A stretch of DNA of 63,640 nt from Secundilactobacillus similis DSM 23365 = JCM 2765 (GCF_001311075.1 NZ_BBAD01000007.1:1-63640), one strand, 5' to 3'. Shown: positions 29,161 to 38,717, counted from the first letter of the stretch. Translations and numbers: made by a program. The notes: generated by a model from the sequence alone, not told the origin.

Positions 29161-29648
29161 GTGAAGGCCTTATCTGAATTAAAGGAACGTGGAAAGTACA
29201 TCATTGTTCAAGTGATTGGCGAGACGCGACTCGTTAAGCATTTGGCGGAAATTGGCATGATTGCCGGGAAGAACGTGACGGTGATTTCGTTAGCCACGGA
29301 TAGCTCTGGATGATGATCTACTTCCAGGGTCAACGCTTGGCTATCAGTAACGATATTGCGCAGCGGATCGTTGTTCGAAACGTTGATGATAAATCCCCAG
29401 TAAAATTAAAGTCCTTAGCTGACCTGCACGTTAAACAGGCGGGAGTCATTCGAAAAATTCTGGGTGACCGAGCGTTACGGCGGCGGTTAATGGATATGGG
29501 ATTGACGAATAATACGTTAATCAAAATCAAGCAAGTGGCACCGCTGGGCGATCCAATCGAGTTGATCGTTCGGGGCTATAAACTGAGTTTACGTAAACAG
29601 GAAGCCGCTTGCATTTTGTTAGAGGAGGTTGATGACGAATGGACATGA
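29161..29648 (+). CDS. feoA: FeoA protein with two FeoA (SH3-like) domains (frame break near 29312)
   Basis: Small cytosolic partner of the FeoB ferrous iron transporter. About 162 residues, twice the usual FeoA length: a first SH3-like domain (residues 1-75, LVKHLAEIGMIAGKNVTVIS) and a second (about 85-160, LRRRLMDMGLTNNTLIKIKQVAPLGDP). Restoring one G at about 29312 joins the two. GTG start after AGAAGGACGTG. The stop overlaps the feoB start, so the pair is translationally coupled. Confidence 0.88.
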
Positions 29649-31753
29649 GTACGACCCTTGCCTTGGTAGGCAATCCAAATAGTGGCAAGACCACGTTGTT
29701 TAACGCGTTGACCGGCTCTAACCAACATATCGGCAACTGGCCGGGTGTGACGATTGAACGAAAGAGTGGCAAGCTAAAGCAAGATCATCAGATTGAAATT
29801 CAAGACTTGCCCGGTATCTATTCGCTGTCGCCATATAGTTCTGAGGAAATTATTACCCGGAACTACCTGCTTAACGACCAAGCGGACCGGTTGCTTGACG
29901 TGGTGGATGCGACTAACTTGGAACGCAATCTCTACCTCACGCTTCAGCTAATGGAAACGGGAATCCCGCTGGTCATGGGACTCAACATGATGGACCGCCT
30001 GCAAAAAGAGGGCAACCGGAAAATTAATTTAAAGAAACTCGAATACATATTAGGGGTTCCCGTCGTCAGCATTAGTGCGCTGAAGAAGCAACATATGCCG
30101 CAACTGATCAACCAGCTAGAAGCAACGAAGATCCCGGAATATAGCTATCCGGAGTATGATGCCGACTAGAATCCGCCATCAGTATGATTAGTGACCAAAT
30201 TCGTGAAGTCGTGCCGGCGAAGCAACTGCGCTGGTACGCCATTAAGCTGTTTGAGCGGGACGAAGAAATCAGTGGCACCCTAACGTTAACGCCGGAACAG
30301 GAACGCGAAATTGAGGCCACCATCAACACCACCGAAAAAATCTACGATGATGTGAGTGACAGTATCGTCGTCAATGCGCGGTACGACTTTATCGCGCGGG
30401 TGATGAACATGTGTGTGATCGATGCGGATGATTTCCGAATGTCGTGGAGCGACCGGGTTGACCGAATCGTGACGAACCGGTTTCTGGCGTTACCGATCTT
30501 CGTGTTCGTCATGTGGGTCGTCTACTACCTGTCGATTCAAACGGTTGGGACGATTGGGAGCAACTGGATGAACGACGTCCTGTTTGGTAAATGGGTGCCG
30601 GATTTCGCCACCAACGTGCTAACGATGTGGCACATTCAACCGTGGCTGAAGAGTTTGGTGGTGAATGGTATCATCAACGGGATCGGTTCGGTGCTAGGCT
30701 TCTTGCCGCAGATCATGATGCTATTCCTATGTTTAGGCATCCTTGAAGATTGTGGCTACATGGCACGCATCTCATTCGTGATGGACCGCGTCTTTCACCG
30801 GTTTAACCTCTCCGGCAAATCGTTCATCCCGATGCTGATTGCGACTGGTTGTGGCGTTCCCGGTATCATGGCGACGCGAACGATTGAAAGCGAAAAGGAC
30901 CGTCGAATGACAATCATGCTAACGACGTTCATGCCGTGTTCCGCCAAGCTAACCATTATCGCGCTGGTCAGTGGCACCTTCTTCCCGCAAAATACCTGGG
31001 TGGCGCCATCAGCTTACTTTATGGGCATTCTCGCGTGGTATTTTCCGGCATCTTCCTTAAGAAGACGAAGTTGTTTAGTGGTGCGCCGGCGCCGTTTGTG
31101 ATGGAGCTACCCGCTTATCATTTACCGCGCTTTACTAACATGGTTCAAAGCGTTTGGTTGCGAGCGCGGTCGTTCGTGATCAAGGCGGGGACGATCATTT
31201 TCCTATCCTGCGTGGGCATCTGGTTCCTGTCGAGCTTTAACTGGCGGCTCCAAATGGTGGGACAGAATCAAAGTATGTTGAAGACGTTGGGTTCACTGAT
31301 TGCACCATTGTTTGCGCCACTTGGTTTTGGCGATTGGCACGCAACCGTAGCCGTTATCGCTGGGTTGGTTGCTAAAGAGAACTGTGTGGGTGTTTTGCAC
31401 ATCACCTTTGGCGCCGGCAGTAATCAGGCGGCCTTTGCAACGGCGCTCCGGACAGTGTACACACCGATGGCTGGTTATGCGTTCTTAGTATTTAACCTCC
31501 TGTGTGCCCCGTGCTTTGCATCGATTGGGACGATGTACAAGGAGTTTGGTGATACGGGCTGGACGTTGCGGGCAGTGGGGTATCAAACCTTAGTGGCCTA
31601 CATGGCGTCAGTCGTCATTTATCAAGGGTCGCAAGTGTTTGCGGCGAACTTCTCACCAGTCGGCTGATTATCGCCGCGATTGCGTTGGGATTAATGATCT
31701 ACGGTGTCTTCTTAAAACGAGAACAAGCAGAACCCGAGTTAACGTTGAGCTAA
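29639..31753 (+). CDS. feoB: Ferrous iron transporter FeoB (frame breaks near 30170, 31045 and 31655)
   Basis: GTP-dependent Fe(II) importer, about 705 residues. N-terminal G protein: G1 GNPNSGKTT, G3 DLPGIYSL, G4 GLNMMDR; then the membrane domain with GFLPQIMMLFLCLGILEDCGYMAR (cited as GFLPQIMML and ILEDCGYMAR) and FIPMLIATGCGVPGIMATR, holding the conserved gate cysteine. Three breaks are each repaired by one base (TT in GACTTAGAA, GG in GCGGTGGTA, CC near 31655). Restored, the protein ends LKREQAEPELTLS. Follows feoA and precedes a Cys-rich small protein. Confidence 0.92.
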
Positions 31754-31786
31754 CGCGAGTGGTGACAAACGAAGGGAGTTTTGGCG

Positions 31787-31948
31787 ATGTCGACAATTAT
31801 CTTAGCAGCGTTTATCTTGGTTGCGGTAATTTTAGTTGTTTACTTACGCTTCTTCAAAAAAGGTGCCGAATCTGGCTGCCATAGTTGTTCGGAGGTCGGC
31901 TGTCCGTTGGCGGATCAGGCAAGGTTGATGAAGAATAAGAAGGCGTAG
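31787..31948 (+). CDS. FeoB-associated Cys-rich membrane protein
   Basis: A 53-residue protein with one N-terminal membrane span (IILAAFILVAVILVVYL) followed by a basic turn and a cysteine motif GCHSCSEVGCP. This matches the small FeoB-associated Cys-rich proteins that replace FeoC in many Firmicutes. Position 33 bases after feoB and AAGGGAG ribosome site support a feoA-feoB-feoC-like operon. Too short for many gene callers. Its TAG stop is immediately followed by a long hairpin. Confidence 0.87.
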   Translation: MSTIILAAFILVAVILVVYLRFFKKGAESGCHSCSEVGCPLADQARLMKNKKA

Positions 31949-31949
31949 A

Positions 31950-32064
31950 GTGCGAACTGAAGCGGTTAAAGAGTGGAGTACAAGCGGCCCCTGATAAGAC
32001 TACCCGGTTTTTGGGTAGTCTTATCAGGGGCCGCTTGTATGCAACTCTTTGCTTCAGTTCGCAC
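31950..32064 (+). repeat. Long-hairpin family member c, at the stop codon of the feo operon
   Basis: Outer arms GTGCGAACTGAAG / CTTCAGTTCGCAC; inner arms ACAAGCGGCCCCTGATAAGA / TCTTATCAGGGGCCGCTTGT and GACTACCC / GGGTAGTC. Likely serves as the feo terminator. Confidence 0.85.
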
Positions 32065-32190
32065 GTTTCGGCGCGGTGGCCAGAAGGCGTTAAAGGCTGA
32101 CAAGTTAGCCAAATTAAACGAACCCCAAGAAGACCAATTCAATAAGCGCCGAAAATAACGTAGCAGGAAAGCACGTCGCCGAAACCGGAC
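32061..32190. repeat. Direct repeat copy 3 of the 125-bp block
   Basis: CACGTTTCGGCGCGGTGGCC ... AACCCCAAGAA ... AAGCGCCGAAAATAACGTAG, as at 26412 and 26612. Confidence 0.7.
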
Positions 32191-32358
32191 GGAAATCGAG
32201 GCGCATTATATATGCAACGCTTTGCTTCAGTTAGAATCTCGCCAGAACCAAATAGTAAATAGAAAGGGCGTAATACTAGATTTAATTGAAAAGTACCGAT
32301 AAGTACCTACTCATTACAAACCAACCCCAATCACGCATTTCTAATCAAAACAGTCAAT

Positions 32359-32412
32359 TTAAGTTAACGTTAAGCTCCAGTTAAGTTGCCATTAAGCTCG
32401 CCTCGGTAAACT
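32359..32412 (+). promoter_or_regulatory. Four TTAAG direct repeats at 11-bp spacing, with a -10 box
   Basis: TTAAGT, TTAAGC, TTAAGT, TTAAGC start at 32359, 32370, 32381 and 32392: exact 11-bp steps (6-bp box plus 5-bp spacer), the geometry bound by OmpR/PhoB-type response regulators; Bacillus PhoP boxes (TTAACA plus 5) are alike. TAAACT (32407-32412) lies where a -10 would be if the repeats replace the -35. Confidence 0.7.
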
Positions 32413-32470
32413 AGAGTCATTAAGTTGATAGAGAAAAGCAACTGCCAATAACGAAAGGATGTCTTGCCTT

Positions 32471-32602
32471 ATGACTGTAACGACCGCACCGATGAACAAC
32501 AACCCAATGAACGCTGTTTTGAGAACGAACCAACACCTTGTAATTAAAATGCCACCAGTGACCTTGCCGGAGGATCCAAAGCAGCGGATTTTGCCAAGAT
32601 AG
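32471..32602 (+). CDS. Small ORF of 43 codons behind the 11-bp repeat promoter
   Basis: Reads MTVTTAPMNNNPMNAVLR then a basic, Pro-rich end (MPPVTLPEDPKQRILPR). No signal peptide, membrane span or recognised family. AAAGGATG lies about 11 bases before the ATG, and a member of the long-hairpin family starts 2-3 bases after the stop, as it does for established genes here. These flanking signals are the main evidence that it is a real small gene. Confidence 0.55.
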   Translation: MTVTTAPMNNNPMNAVLRTNQHLVIKMPPVTLPEDPKQRILPR

Positions 32603-32745
32603 CAGAGAGTGGAATGAAACGGTTTGGGAACGGCGTGTAAGGTGACTTTAGTGAAAGCGCCTGGGCTTGGCGGTTTTACTGAAGTTACCTTACACATAGT
32701 TCCCAGTTTCGTGGAACTCGTTTCGGCTTGAGGACAGCAATGCAC
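32603..32745 (+). repeat. Long-hairpin family member d
   Basis: Starts GCAGAGAGTGGAATGAAACGG at the stop of the small ORF; arms GTGTAAGGTGACTTTAGTGAAA / TTTTACTGAAGTTACCTTACAC (each cited within 22 by parts) around GCGCCTGGGCTTGGCGG; ends in ACTCGTTTCGGCTTGAGGAC. Confidence 0.8.
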
Positions 32746-32822
32746 TTAATACCCGTCTGTGAGCGGGTTAGTGCTAGAAAGTAGTGGCATAGGATTATTA
32801 GTGAATTTGATAGAGCGCAAAT

Positions 32823-32878
32823 AAAAAAGACGTCATCGTGAAGATCCTTTGTGGGGATTTTCGTGATGACGTCTTTTA
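32823..32878. terminator. Bidirectional terminator hairpin
   Basis: AAAAGACGTCATC ... GATGACGTCTTTT with inner GAAGATCC / GGATTTTC. Confidence 0.8.
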
Positions 32879-32918
32879 GATGGGTTGGATTTTTACTTAG
32901 TATTAAGGGTTTGGCTCG

Positions 32919-33057
32919 ATGCTGTCCTCGAGCCTAAACGTGTTCCGAGAGGCAGGGACTTGCACCTAAGGGACTTCCACCACAATCCCCAAAAACCGGG
33001 GATTCTGGCGGAAGTCCCTTAGGCTCCAGTCCCTAAACGCCTCTCTCCACACTCTCT
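32919..33057 (-). repeat. Long-hairpin family member e, at the stop codon of the MHS transporter
   Basis: On the minus strand it starts GAGAGAGTGTGGAGAGAGG directly after the TAG stop. Arms CTAAGGGACTTCCGCC / ACCACAATCCCC region pair across a GGTTTTT loop; it is near-identical to b1. Confidence 0.85.
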
Positions 33058-34374
33058 CTACTTTGTAAAATCAACCTCCTTAGTCTCCTTAATCGTAACC
33101 AAAGAAATCAAGCAAGCCACGGCCATGATACCGAGGTAGGCACCAACTGATTGGATGCCCCAGTTGGTTGAGAGCCAAGTCGCGATGGTTGGGGCGAAGG
33201 CTGCACCGACGATGGCGGCAACGTTATATGAGATACCGGCACCTGAGTAACGAACCTTAGTTGAGAAGAGTTCTGGCAACACTGCGCCGACTGGGCCAAA
33301 GGCGGTTCCCATCAAGATGAAGCCGATAACGAGAAATGCCATGGCGCCAACGAAGTTTCGTTTACCTTGCAGCAGGTAAGGGAAGGCAACTGAGAAGACG
33401 ACCAGTAAAGCGGATGCGGTGATCAACACGCGCCGCCGACCTAATTTATCAGCAAATTGAGAGGCAATCACGATCATCACGGCAAAGACGATAACGGCGG
33501 CCATCAACATTAACAGGTACTCTCGGTTGGTAAAGCCTAACGTCGTGGTAGCGTAGGTCAATGACCAAGTTGCCAAAGTATAGAACAACGTATAAGTTAC
33601 TGAAACGATGAAGGTGCCTTGGATCAATTGACGCCAGCTGGTCTTGAAGACCGTTGTTAATGGCGACTTGGTAACGTTGTTTTGTTCTTGTGCTAAACGG
33701 AACAGTGGCGTTTCTTGCATCCGTTCCCGGACCCAGAAACCAACGATAACCAGCAAAGCTGAGGCCAAGAATGGGATCCGCCAGCCGAAGCTGATCATTT
33801 GAGCAGGGGTCAACGTTGATTCCAAGATGAAGAATAAGCCGTTACTAAGGAAGAAACCTAATGGCGCACCCAATTCTGGGAAGGCACCGTAGAGGGCCCG
33901 CTTGTTGGCTGGCGCATTTTCAGTCGCCACCAAAGCGGCACCGGACCATTCACCACCAAGGCCGATCCCTTGGATAAACCGACATGCACACAGTAAAATA
34001 ACTGAAGTGATGCCTAACGTGGCATATCCTGGCAAAACACCGATCAAAACGGTTGAGCAGCCCATTAATAATAGCGAGACAATTAAAGTGTTTTTACGGC
34101 CGATCTTATCACCGAAGTGACCAAAAACCAGTGACCCTAAAGGCCGGGCAACGAAGGCCACCCCGAAGGTCAATAAACTCAGTAACGTGGCAATAACGGG
34201 TGTGACTTCAGGGAAGAACACCTTTGGAAAATACGCCGCTGCGGCAGTCCCGTAAGCGTAGAAATCGTAAAATTCGATCGCCGTCCCGATCATTGACGCA
34301 AAAATAACGGTTTTAACTGGATCTCGTGTGATGCCCTTCTTAGTGAGGGCACTTGTAGCATCAGTTTCTTGCAT
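33058..34374 (-). CDS. MFS transporter, metabolite:H+ symporter (MHS) type, controlled by an Ile leader peptide
   Basis: A 438-residue, 12-span major facilitator of the MHS family: IEFYDFYAYGTAAAAYF after the first span, RPLGSLVFGHFGDKIGRKNTL (the family's loop 2-3 signature, cited in parts), RFIQGIGLGGEWSGA. Family members carry dicarboxylates, shikimate, proline/betaine and similar solutes; the substrate here cannot be read from the sequence. An isoleucine-rich leader peptide with antiterminator and terminator lies upstream (34468-34609), and ilvD is divergent, so transport of a branched-chain amino acid, its keto acid or a precursor is a fair inference. Frame intact. Confidence 0.85.
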   Translation of the reverse strand: MQETDATSALTKKGITRDPVKTVIFASMIGTAIEFYDFYAYGTAAAAYFPKVFFPEVTPVIATLLSLLTFGVAFVARPLGSLVFGHFGDKIGRKNTLIVSLLLMGCSTVLIGVLPGYATLGITSVILLCACRFIQGIGLGGEWSGAALVATENAPANKRALYGAFPELGAPLGFFLSNGLFFILESTLTPAQMISFGWRIPFLASALLVIVGFWVRERMQETPLFRLAQEQNNVTKSPLTTVFKTSWRQLIQGTFIVSVTYTLFYTLATWSLTYATTTLGFTNREYLLMLMAAVIVFAVMIVIASQFADKLGRRRVLITASALLVVFSVAFPYLLQGKRNFVGAMAFLVIGFILMGTAFGPVGAVLPELFSTKVRYSGAGISYNVAAIVGAAFAPTIATWLSTNWGIQSVGAYLGIMAVACLISLVTIKETKEVDFTK

Positions 34375-34467
34375 AATATCGCCTTCCTGAATAAGTATTT
34401 GGGTAATTCAATGACACTATGTGACGTGAAACAAACGACTCCTTCCCGTATCCAAACCGATAACAAC

Positions 34468-34535
34468 AAAAAAGCCAAGAACCATCTGGCCCTTGGCTGT
34501 CCAAGCAGGGCCCGCAATTTGCGGGCATTCAAATA
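34468..34535 (-). terminator. Attenuator terminator and antiterminator of the MHS transporter
   Basis: On the minus strand the terminator is AGCCAAGGGCCA-GA-TGGTTCTTGGCT followed by T6 (34468-34498). Upstream GGGCCCTGCTTGG (about 34499-34512) can pair with CCAAGGGCC, which would block it. A further hairpin CCCGCAAATTGCGGG lies just before. This is the classic ribosome-mediated attenuation layout. Confidence 0.8.
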
Positions 34536-34546
34536 ATACCCGCAAT

Positions 34547-34609
34547 CTAAATAATAATAATTTGGGCAATCTTCTTAATGATTTGAATGTTTAAAGTTGC
34601 TTGGCTCAT
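34547..34609 (-). CDS. Isoleucine-rich leader peptide (20 residues)
   Basis: Reads MSQATLNIQIIKKIAQIIII: eight Ile in 20 residues, four in a row at the end. ATG at 34609 follows AAAGGACGGTGCAACC. The stop lies just before the attenuator hairpins. Ribosome stalling at the Ile run when Ile-tRNA is scarce should favour the antiterminator and transporter expression. Confidence 0.82.
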   Translation of the reverse strand: MSQATLNIQIIKKIAQIIII

Positions 34610-34914
34610 GGTTGCACCGTCCTTTGAATAACTAGAATGGTTGTAGCTTAACAGACTGAAAATGAAAAGTAAATGAGAAAATGATAAATTCGCTTAGCAT
34701 TTACCAATGTTTGTGCAAGCCAATCGTAGACTTATCAAAGGATTGACCGGTAATTTCGCTTGTCTGAAAATAAATTGAAAAACTTTTTTTAGTGGCGAAT
34801 AAGGCCAAAAAGCGTGTGCGCAATAGTCAACCTTAAAGCTATATGTATGAGAAAATGATGTGATAATCAATAAGAAAAACGGCTATTACAGCACGGATAC
34901 CGGGAAACCACTGG

Positions 34915-34942
34915 TTGACAAATTAATTTTTGATGATAGTAT
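34915..34942 (+). promoter_or_regulatory. Promoter of ilvD
   Basis: TTGACA, 16 bases, TAGTAT, about 80 bases before the start codon. No T-box or leader peptide is visible on this strand. Confidence 0.6.
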
Positions 34943-35023
34943 TTTTAATAATCGGACGTTATCGGGGGCGGTCTAATTTGCTCACTAGCGTTCAAATTAA
35001 TTGAATATCGGAGGTTAATGTCA

Positions 35024-36781
35024 ATGAGTGATACCTTGAATTTCACCGTTAGCGGTGACGACATGCAAAAGCGCAGTGACGAAATTAAAGTCGGCGTGGA
35101 TCGTGCACCAGGTCGGAGCCTGCTATACGCTACCGGGATGGTTAAGAATCCCGAAGATATGAAAAAACCGTTTATTGCAATTTGTAACTCCTACATAGAA
35201 ATTGTTCCAGGACACGTGCACTTAAGAGAATTAGCTGATATTGCGAAGGAAGAGATTCGCAAAGCGGGTGGGATTCCATTCGAATTTAATACGATTGGGG
35301 TCGATGACGGGATCGCCATGGGCCACATTGGGATGCGTTACTCACTGCCAAGTCGTGAAATCATTGCCGACTCTGCTGAAACGGTGATCAACGCGCACTG
35401 GTTTGATGGTGTGTTATTCATGCCAAACTGTGACAAGATCACCCCAGGGATGATCATGGCGTCATTACGGACCAACGTGCCATGTGCGTTCGTTTCTGGT
35501 GGGCCAATGAAGGCCGGCCTTGATCCAAATGGGAAGGCTGCTAACTTGTCCACCGTGTTTGAAGCCGTTGGGGCCTTCAAGGATGGCAAGATGAGCAAGG
35601 AAGACTTCTTGGAATTGGAACAAAACGCCTGTCCAAGCTGTGGCTCGTGTGCCGGGATGTACACCGCCAACTCAATGAACTCCTTGATGGAAGCCATCGG
35701 GTTAGCCTTACCATACAACGGGACTGCCTTAGCGATTTCTGATGAACGGCGCGAATTAGTTCGCCAAGCTGCCCGCCAAGTCATGACCAACGTTAAGAAC
35801 GATTTGAAGCCACGTGACATTATCACCAAGGAAGCGCTAGACGACGCCTTTGCTTTGGATATGGCCATGGGTGGTTCAACCAACACTGTTTTGCACGGTC
35901 TTGCCATTGCGCACGAAGCTGGCATTGACTACAGCGAAGCTGAAATCAACGAAGTGGCTAAGCGGACACCGCATTTGGCCAAAATTGCGCCATCTTCTGC
36001 TTGGAACATGGAAGACGTGCACGCCGCTGGTGGGATTCCTGCCATCATGAACGAACTGATTGAAAACGGCTCATTACATCCAGATCGCATCACTGTGACC
36101 GGGAAGACGATCCGCGAAAACGTGGCTGGTGCGCATACGCTGAACCCAGAAGTTATTCGGCCACTGGATAACCCATACTCTAAAGAAGGCGGCTTGTCCG
36201 TCCTCTACGGCAACATCGCCAAGGATGGGTCAGTTATCAAGGTTGCCGGGGTTGATCCTGACATCCACAAATTCGTGGGGACGGCTATCTGCTTTGACTC
36301 CCATGACGAAGCCGTTGAAGGCATCGATAACGGGTCCGTTAAGGCGGGCAACGTTGTTGTCATCCGCTACGAAGGCCCTAAGGGTGGCCCTGGGATGCCT
36401 GAAATGTTGAACCCAACCTCAGACATCATTGGTCGTGGCTTAGGTCGAACCGTTGCGTTGATCACTGATGGCCGGTTCTCCGGTGCCACTCACGGGATCT
36501 GTGTTGGTCACGTGTCACCAGAAGCCGCTGCCGGTGGTGAAATTGCCTTGATCCATGACGGTGACAAGATCACCATTGATCTGACGAACCGGACGATGGA
36601 CGTTGACGTTTCTGAAGCGGAATTTGCTGAACGGCGTAAGTCATTGAAGCCATTCCAGCCTAAGGTGCGCTTCGGTTACCTGGCCCGTTACCAATATCTG
36701 GTAACCTCAGCCAACACTGGTGGTGTCATGTTAGGCGCCGACGAGTTGTTTGGCAAAGCCGACGACGAAACCAAGGATTAA
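35024..36781 (+). CDS. ilvD: Dihydroxy-acid dehydratase
   Basis: Fe-S enzyme converting 2,3-dihydroxy acids to 2-oxo acids in valine and isoleucine synthesis. 585 residues, intact. Cluster cysteines occur in [11 protein letters not shown] (about 125), [19 protein letters not shown] (about 195) with the substrate loop MAMGGSTNT further on, and [11 protein letters not shown] near the C terminus. ATG at 35024 is chosen over 35018 because GGAGG then has 9-base spacing. Followed after 22 bases by a SufT-type gene, which probably assists its Fe-S maturation. Confidence 0.95.
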   Translation: MSDTLNFTVSGDDMQKRSDEIKVGVDRAPGRSLLYATGMVKNPEDMKKPFIAICNSYIEIVPGHVHLRELADIAKEEIRKAGGIPFEFNTIGVDDGIAMGHIGMRYSLPSREIIADSAETVINAHWFDGVLFMPNCDKITPGMIMASLRTNVPCAFVSGGPMKAGLDPNGKAANLSTVFEAVGAFKDGKMSKEDFLELEQNACPSCGSCAGMYTANSMNSLMEAIGLALPYNGTALAISDERRELVRQAARQVMTNVKNDLKPRDIITKEALDDAFALDMAMGGSTNTVLHGLAIAHEAGIDYSEAEINEVAKRTPHLAKIAPSSAWNMEDVHAAGGIPAIMNELIENGSLHPDRITVTGKTIRENVAGAHTLNPEVIRPLDNPYSKEGGLSVLYGNIAKDGSVIKVAGVDPDIHKFVGTAICFDSHDEAVEGIDNGSVKAGNVVVIRYEGPKGGPGMPEMLNPTSDIIGRGLGRTVALITDGRFSGATHGICVGHVSPEAAAGGEIALIHDGDKITIDLTNRTMDVDVSEAEFAERRKSLKPFQPKVRFGYLARYQYLVTSANTGGVMLGADELFGKADDETKD

Positions 36782-36803
36782 ACCATGAGGGGCGGTGTTC
36801 GCA

Positions 36804-37145
36804 ATGGCGGAAAATGCAACAGCTGAAGCGGCGGACAAAGCCGCTGATTTACAGGACCGCATGATCGATGCGTTGCAGTCGGTGATCGATCCAGAACTAG
36901 GCGTTGACTTAGTGAATCTAGGGTTGATCTACGGCATGAGTTTGACCGATGGCGTGGCCACGGTTAGAATGACGTTAACGACCATGGGCTGCCCAATCAC
37001 TCAAGTGTTATCCAACATGATCGAAAGTGCGCTGGAAAAGCTGCCGGAGATCGAATCAGTTAAAATTGACTTGGAGTGGGAGCCCGCTTGGACCCCGCAA
37101 CGAATGAGTCGGTATGCGCGGATGGCGCTGGGGTATCATGGGTAG
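36804..37145 (+). CDS. sufT: SufT/MIP18-like Fe-S assembly factor (DUF59), ilvD-linked
   Basis: A 113-residue DUF59 protein: VIDPELGVDLVNLGLIYG, the invariant Cys in TTMGCPITQ, and EWEPAWTPQRMSRYARMALG at the end. Family members help insert Fe-S clusters into client enzymes. A second copy ends the suf operon (57267). Its placement behind ilvD suggests that IlvD is the client (inference). ATG at 36804 is preferred over GTG at 36795 by ribosome site spacing. Confidence 0.88.
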   Translation: MAENATAEAADKAADLQDRMIDALQSVIDPELGVDLVNLGLIYGMSLTDGVATVRMTLTTMGCPITQVLSNMIESALEKLPEIESVKIDLEWEPAWTPQRMSRYARMALGYHG

Positions 37146-37200
37146 TTGAGAGAAACTGAGTAGAATGGTAACAACATAACAATTGAATTAATCACAAAAG

Positions 37201-37237
37201 ACACACTGTCAAAAAGCATTTCGCCAGTGTGTTTTTT
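37201..37237 (+). terminator. Terminator of ilvD-sufT
   Basis: ACACACTG ... CAGTGTGT followed by six T. Confidence 0.88.
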
Positions 37238-37264
37238 AGTATTACATATGGTAGGTGAGGACAA

Positions 37265-38479
37265 TTGAAACAGCCAAATTGGCAACGCAATCTCTACTTT
37301 TTATGGTTTGGTAACTTTATGACGGGGATGGGGTTTTCAATGACGATGCCCTTCCTGTCGCTGTTCGTGGCAACGTTGGGGAACTTTACGCGACCGCAAT
37401 TAAACCTGTTGAGTGGTTTTGCCTTCGCGATTACCTTCCTCGCCAAAGCCATCGTGTCGCCGTACTGGGGCAAGTTGGCCGATCAATATGGCCGTAAGTT
37501 GATGTGTTTGCGCGCTTCGCTGGGGATGGCGTTTACGATCACTGCCTGTGGGTTCGTCCCAAATGTATGGGTTTTGATTGTGCTCCGGGCCATTCAGGGG
37601 TGCTTCTCAGGTTATATTAACAACGCGAACGCGATTGTCGCAGCGAGTGTACCCATTGATCATAGTGGGAAGGCGTTGGGAACGTTGGCGACTGGTAACG
37701 TGGTCGGCACGCTACTCGGGCCCTTGGCTGGCGGTGTTTTGGCACAGACTTTTGGTTACCGAAGTTCGTTTTACGTCACCGGGGTCATGATGGTGATCGT
37801 GTTTGTCACCACGCTGGTATTCGTCCATGAGGACTTCACGCCAGTCGACAAACAAGCAATGGTGCCAACCAAACAGATTTTTCGGGAGTTAAAATACCCG
37901 ATGTTGATCTGGGGCCTCTTCATCACCACGCTGGTGATTCAAGCGGCCAACATGTCGATCACGCCAATTATCAGTTTGCTGATCAAGGATCTGTTGCATC
38001 ATGGCGGTCAAGTTGCGATGGTCAGCGGGGTGATCTCATCACTTCCGGGGATCGTGACGTTGGTTGAGTCGCCGTTGTTGGGGGCGTTGAGTGATCGAAT
38101 CGGACCGGAAAAGGTGCTGGGTGTCGGTTTAGTTGCCGCCATTATCTGTTTTATCCCGATGAGTATGGTGCATAACGTTTGGCAACTGGGTGTTTGGCGC
38201 ACGTTATTGGGTGTCTCGGATGCGGCGATGTTACCAGCCATTCAAACGTTGATGACCCATTACGTGCCGAAATCGGCATTTGGTCGAATTTTCAGTTACA
38301 ATCAATCGTTTCAAGCGATGGGCAGTGTCAGCGGGCCAATGTTGGGGTCGGTTGTTGCCAATGCAGTCAGTTATCAAGGGGTGTTTATGATGACCGCCAT
38401 TTTGGAAACGCTGAATCTGATGTTTTTGGTACCGGCGATGTGGTCGTTGTTTAAGGCTAAGCGGATTGAACAAAATTAA
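37265..38479 (+). CDS. MFS drug efflux transporter, DHA1 type
   Basis: A 404-residue 12-span major facilitator. Loop 2-3 motif GKLADQYGRKLM; motif C-like GLLGPLAGG (LLGPLAGGVLAQTFG) in span 5, typical of drug/H+ antiporters such as PmrA or MdtG. TTG start at 37265 after GGTGAGG. No regulator gene adjoins. The TAA stop is directly followed by hairpin copy i. Confidence 0.82.
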   Translation: MKQPNWQRNLYFLWFGNFMTGMGFSMTMPFLSLFVATLGNFTRPQLNLLSGFAFAITFLAKAIVSPYWGKLADQYGRKLMCLRASLGMAFTITACGFVPNVWVLIVLRAIQGCFSGYINNANAIVAASVPIDHSGKALGTLATGNVVGTLLGPLAGGVLAQTFGYRSSFYVTGVMMVIVFVTTLVFVHEDFTPVDKQAMVPTKQIFRELKYPMLIWGLFITTLVIQAANMSITPIISLLIKDLLHHGGQVAMVSGVISSLPGIVTLVESPLLGALSDRIGPEKVLGVGLVAAIICFIPMSMVHNVWQLGVWRTLLGVSDAAMLPAIQTLMTHYVPKSAFGRIFSYNQSFQAMGSVSGPMLGSVVANAVSYQGVFMMTAILETLNLMFLVPAMWSLFKAKRIEQN

Positions 38480-38592
38480 GAGTGAGACAAAACTCGTTTA
38501 GGTCCCAGAATATAAGGCAATCGCGGCGTTGACTCTGTTTTGGGGAGTCAACGCCGCGATTGCCTTATATGGCCGGGACCTGAGTTTTGGCG
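38480..38592 (+). repeat. Long-hairpin family member i (variant tags)
   Basis: GAGTGAGACAAAACTCG begins at the stop codon. Arms ATATAAGGCAATCGCGGC-GTTGACTC / GAGTCAAC-GCCGCGATTGCCTTATAT are perfect (26 bp); outer AGGTCCC / GGGACCT and AAAACTC / GAGTTTT also pair. Confidence 0.85.
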
Positions 38593-38717
38593 CAGGTTTA
38601 GGCTAGATAATAGTCGTAAAATGACATGAAATTTTTAATTGGTTTTGAGTTAAGAAACAACGTTGATACTTACCGATGACAGTTTCAAGCTGTCATCGTA
38701 GTTGAACCATCTTAAAA

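Noticed and set aside
34290-34532. 80-codon minus-strand frame overlapping the start of the MHS transporter
   Set aside because: It runs through the attenuator hairpins and the transporter start in another frame; the leader-peptide reading explains the region better.
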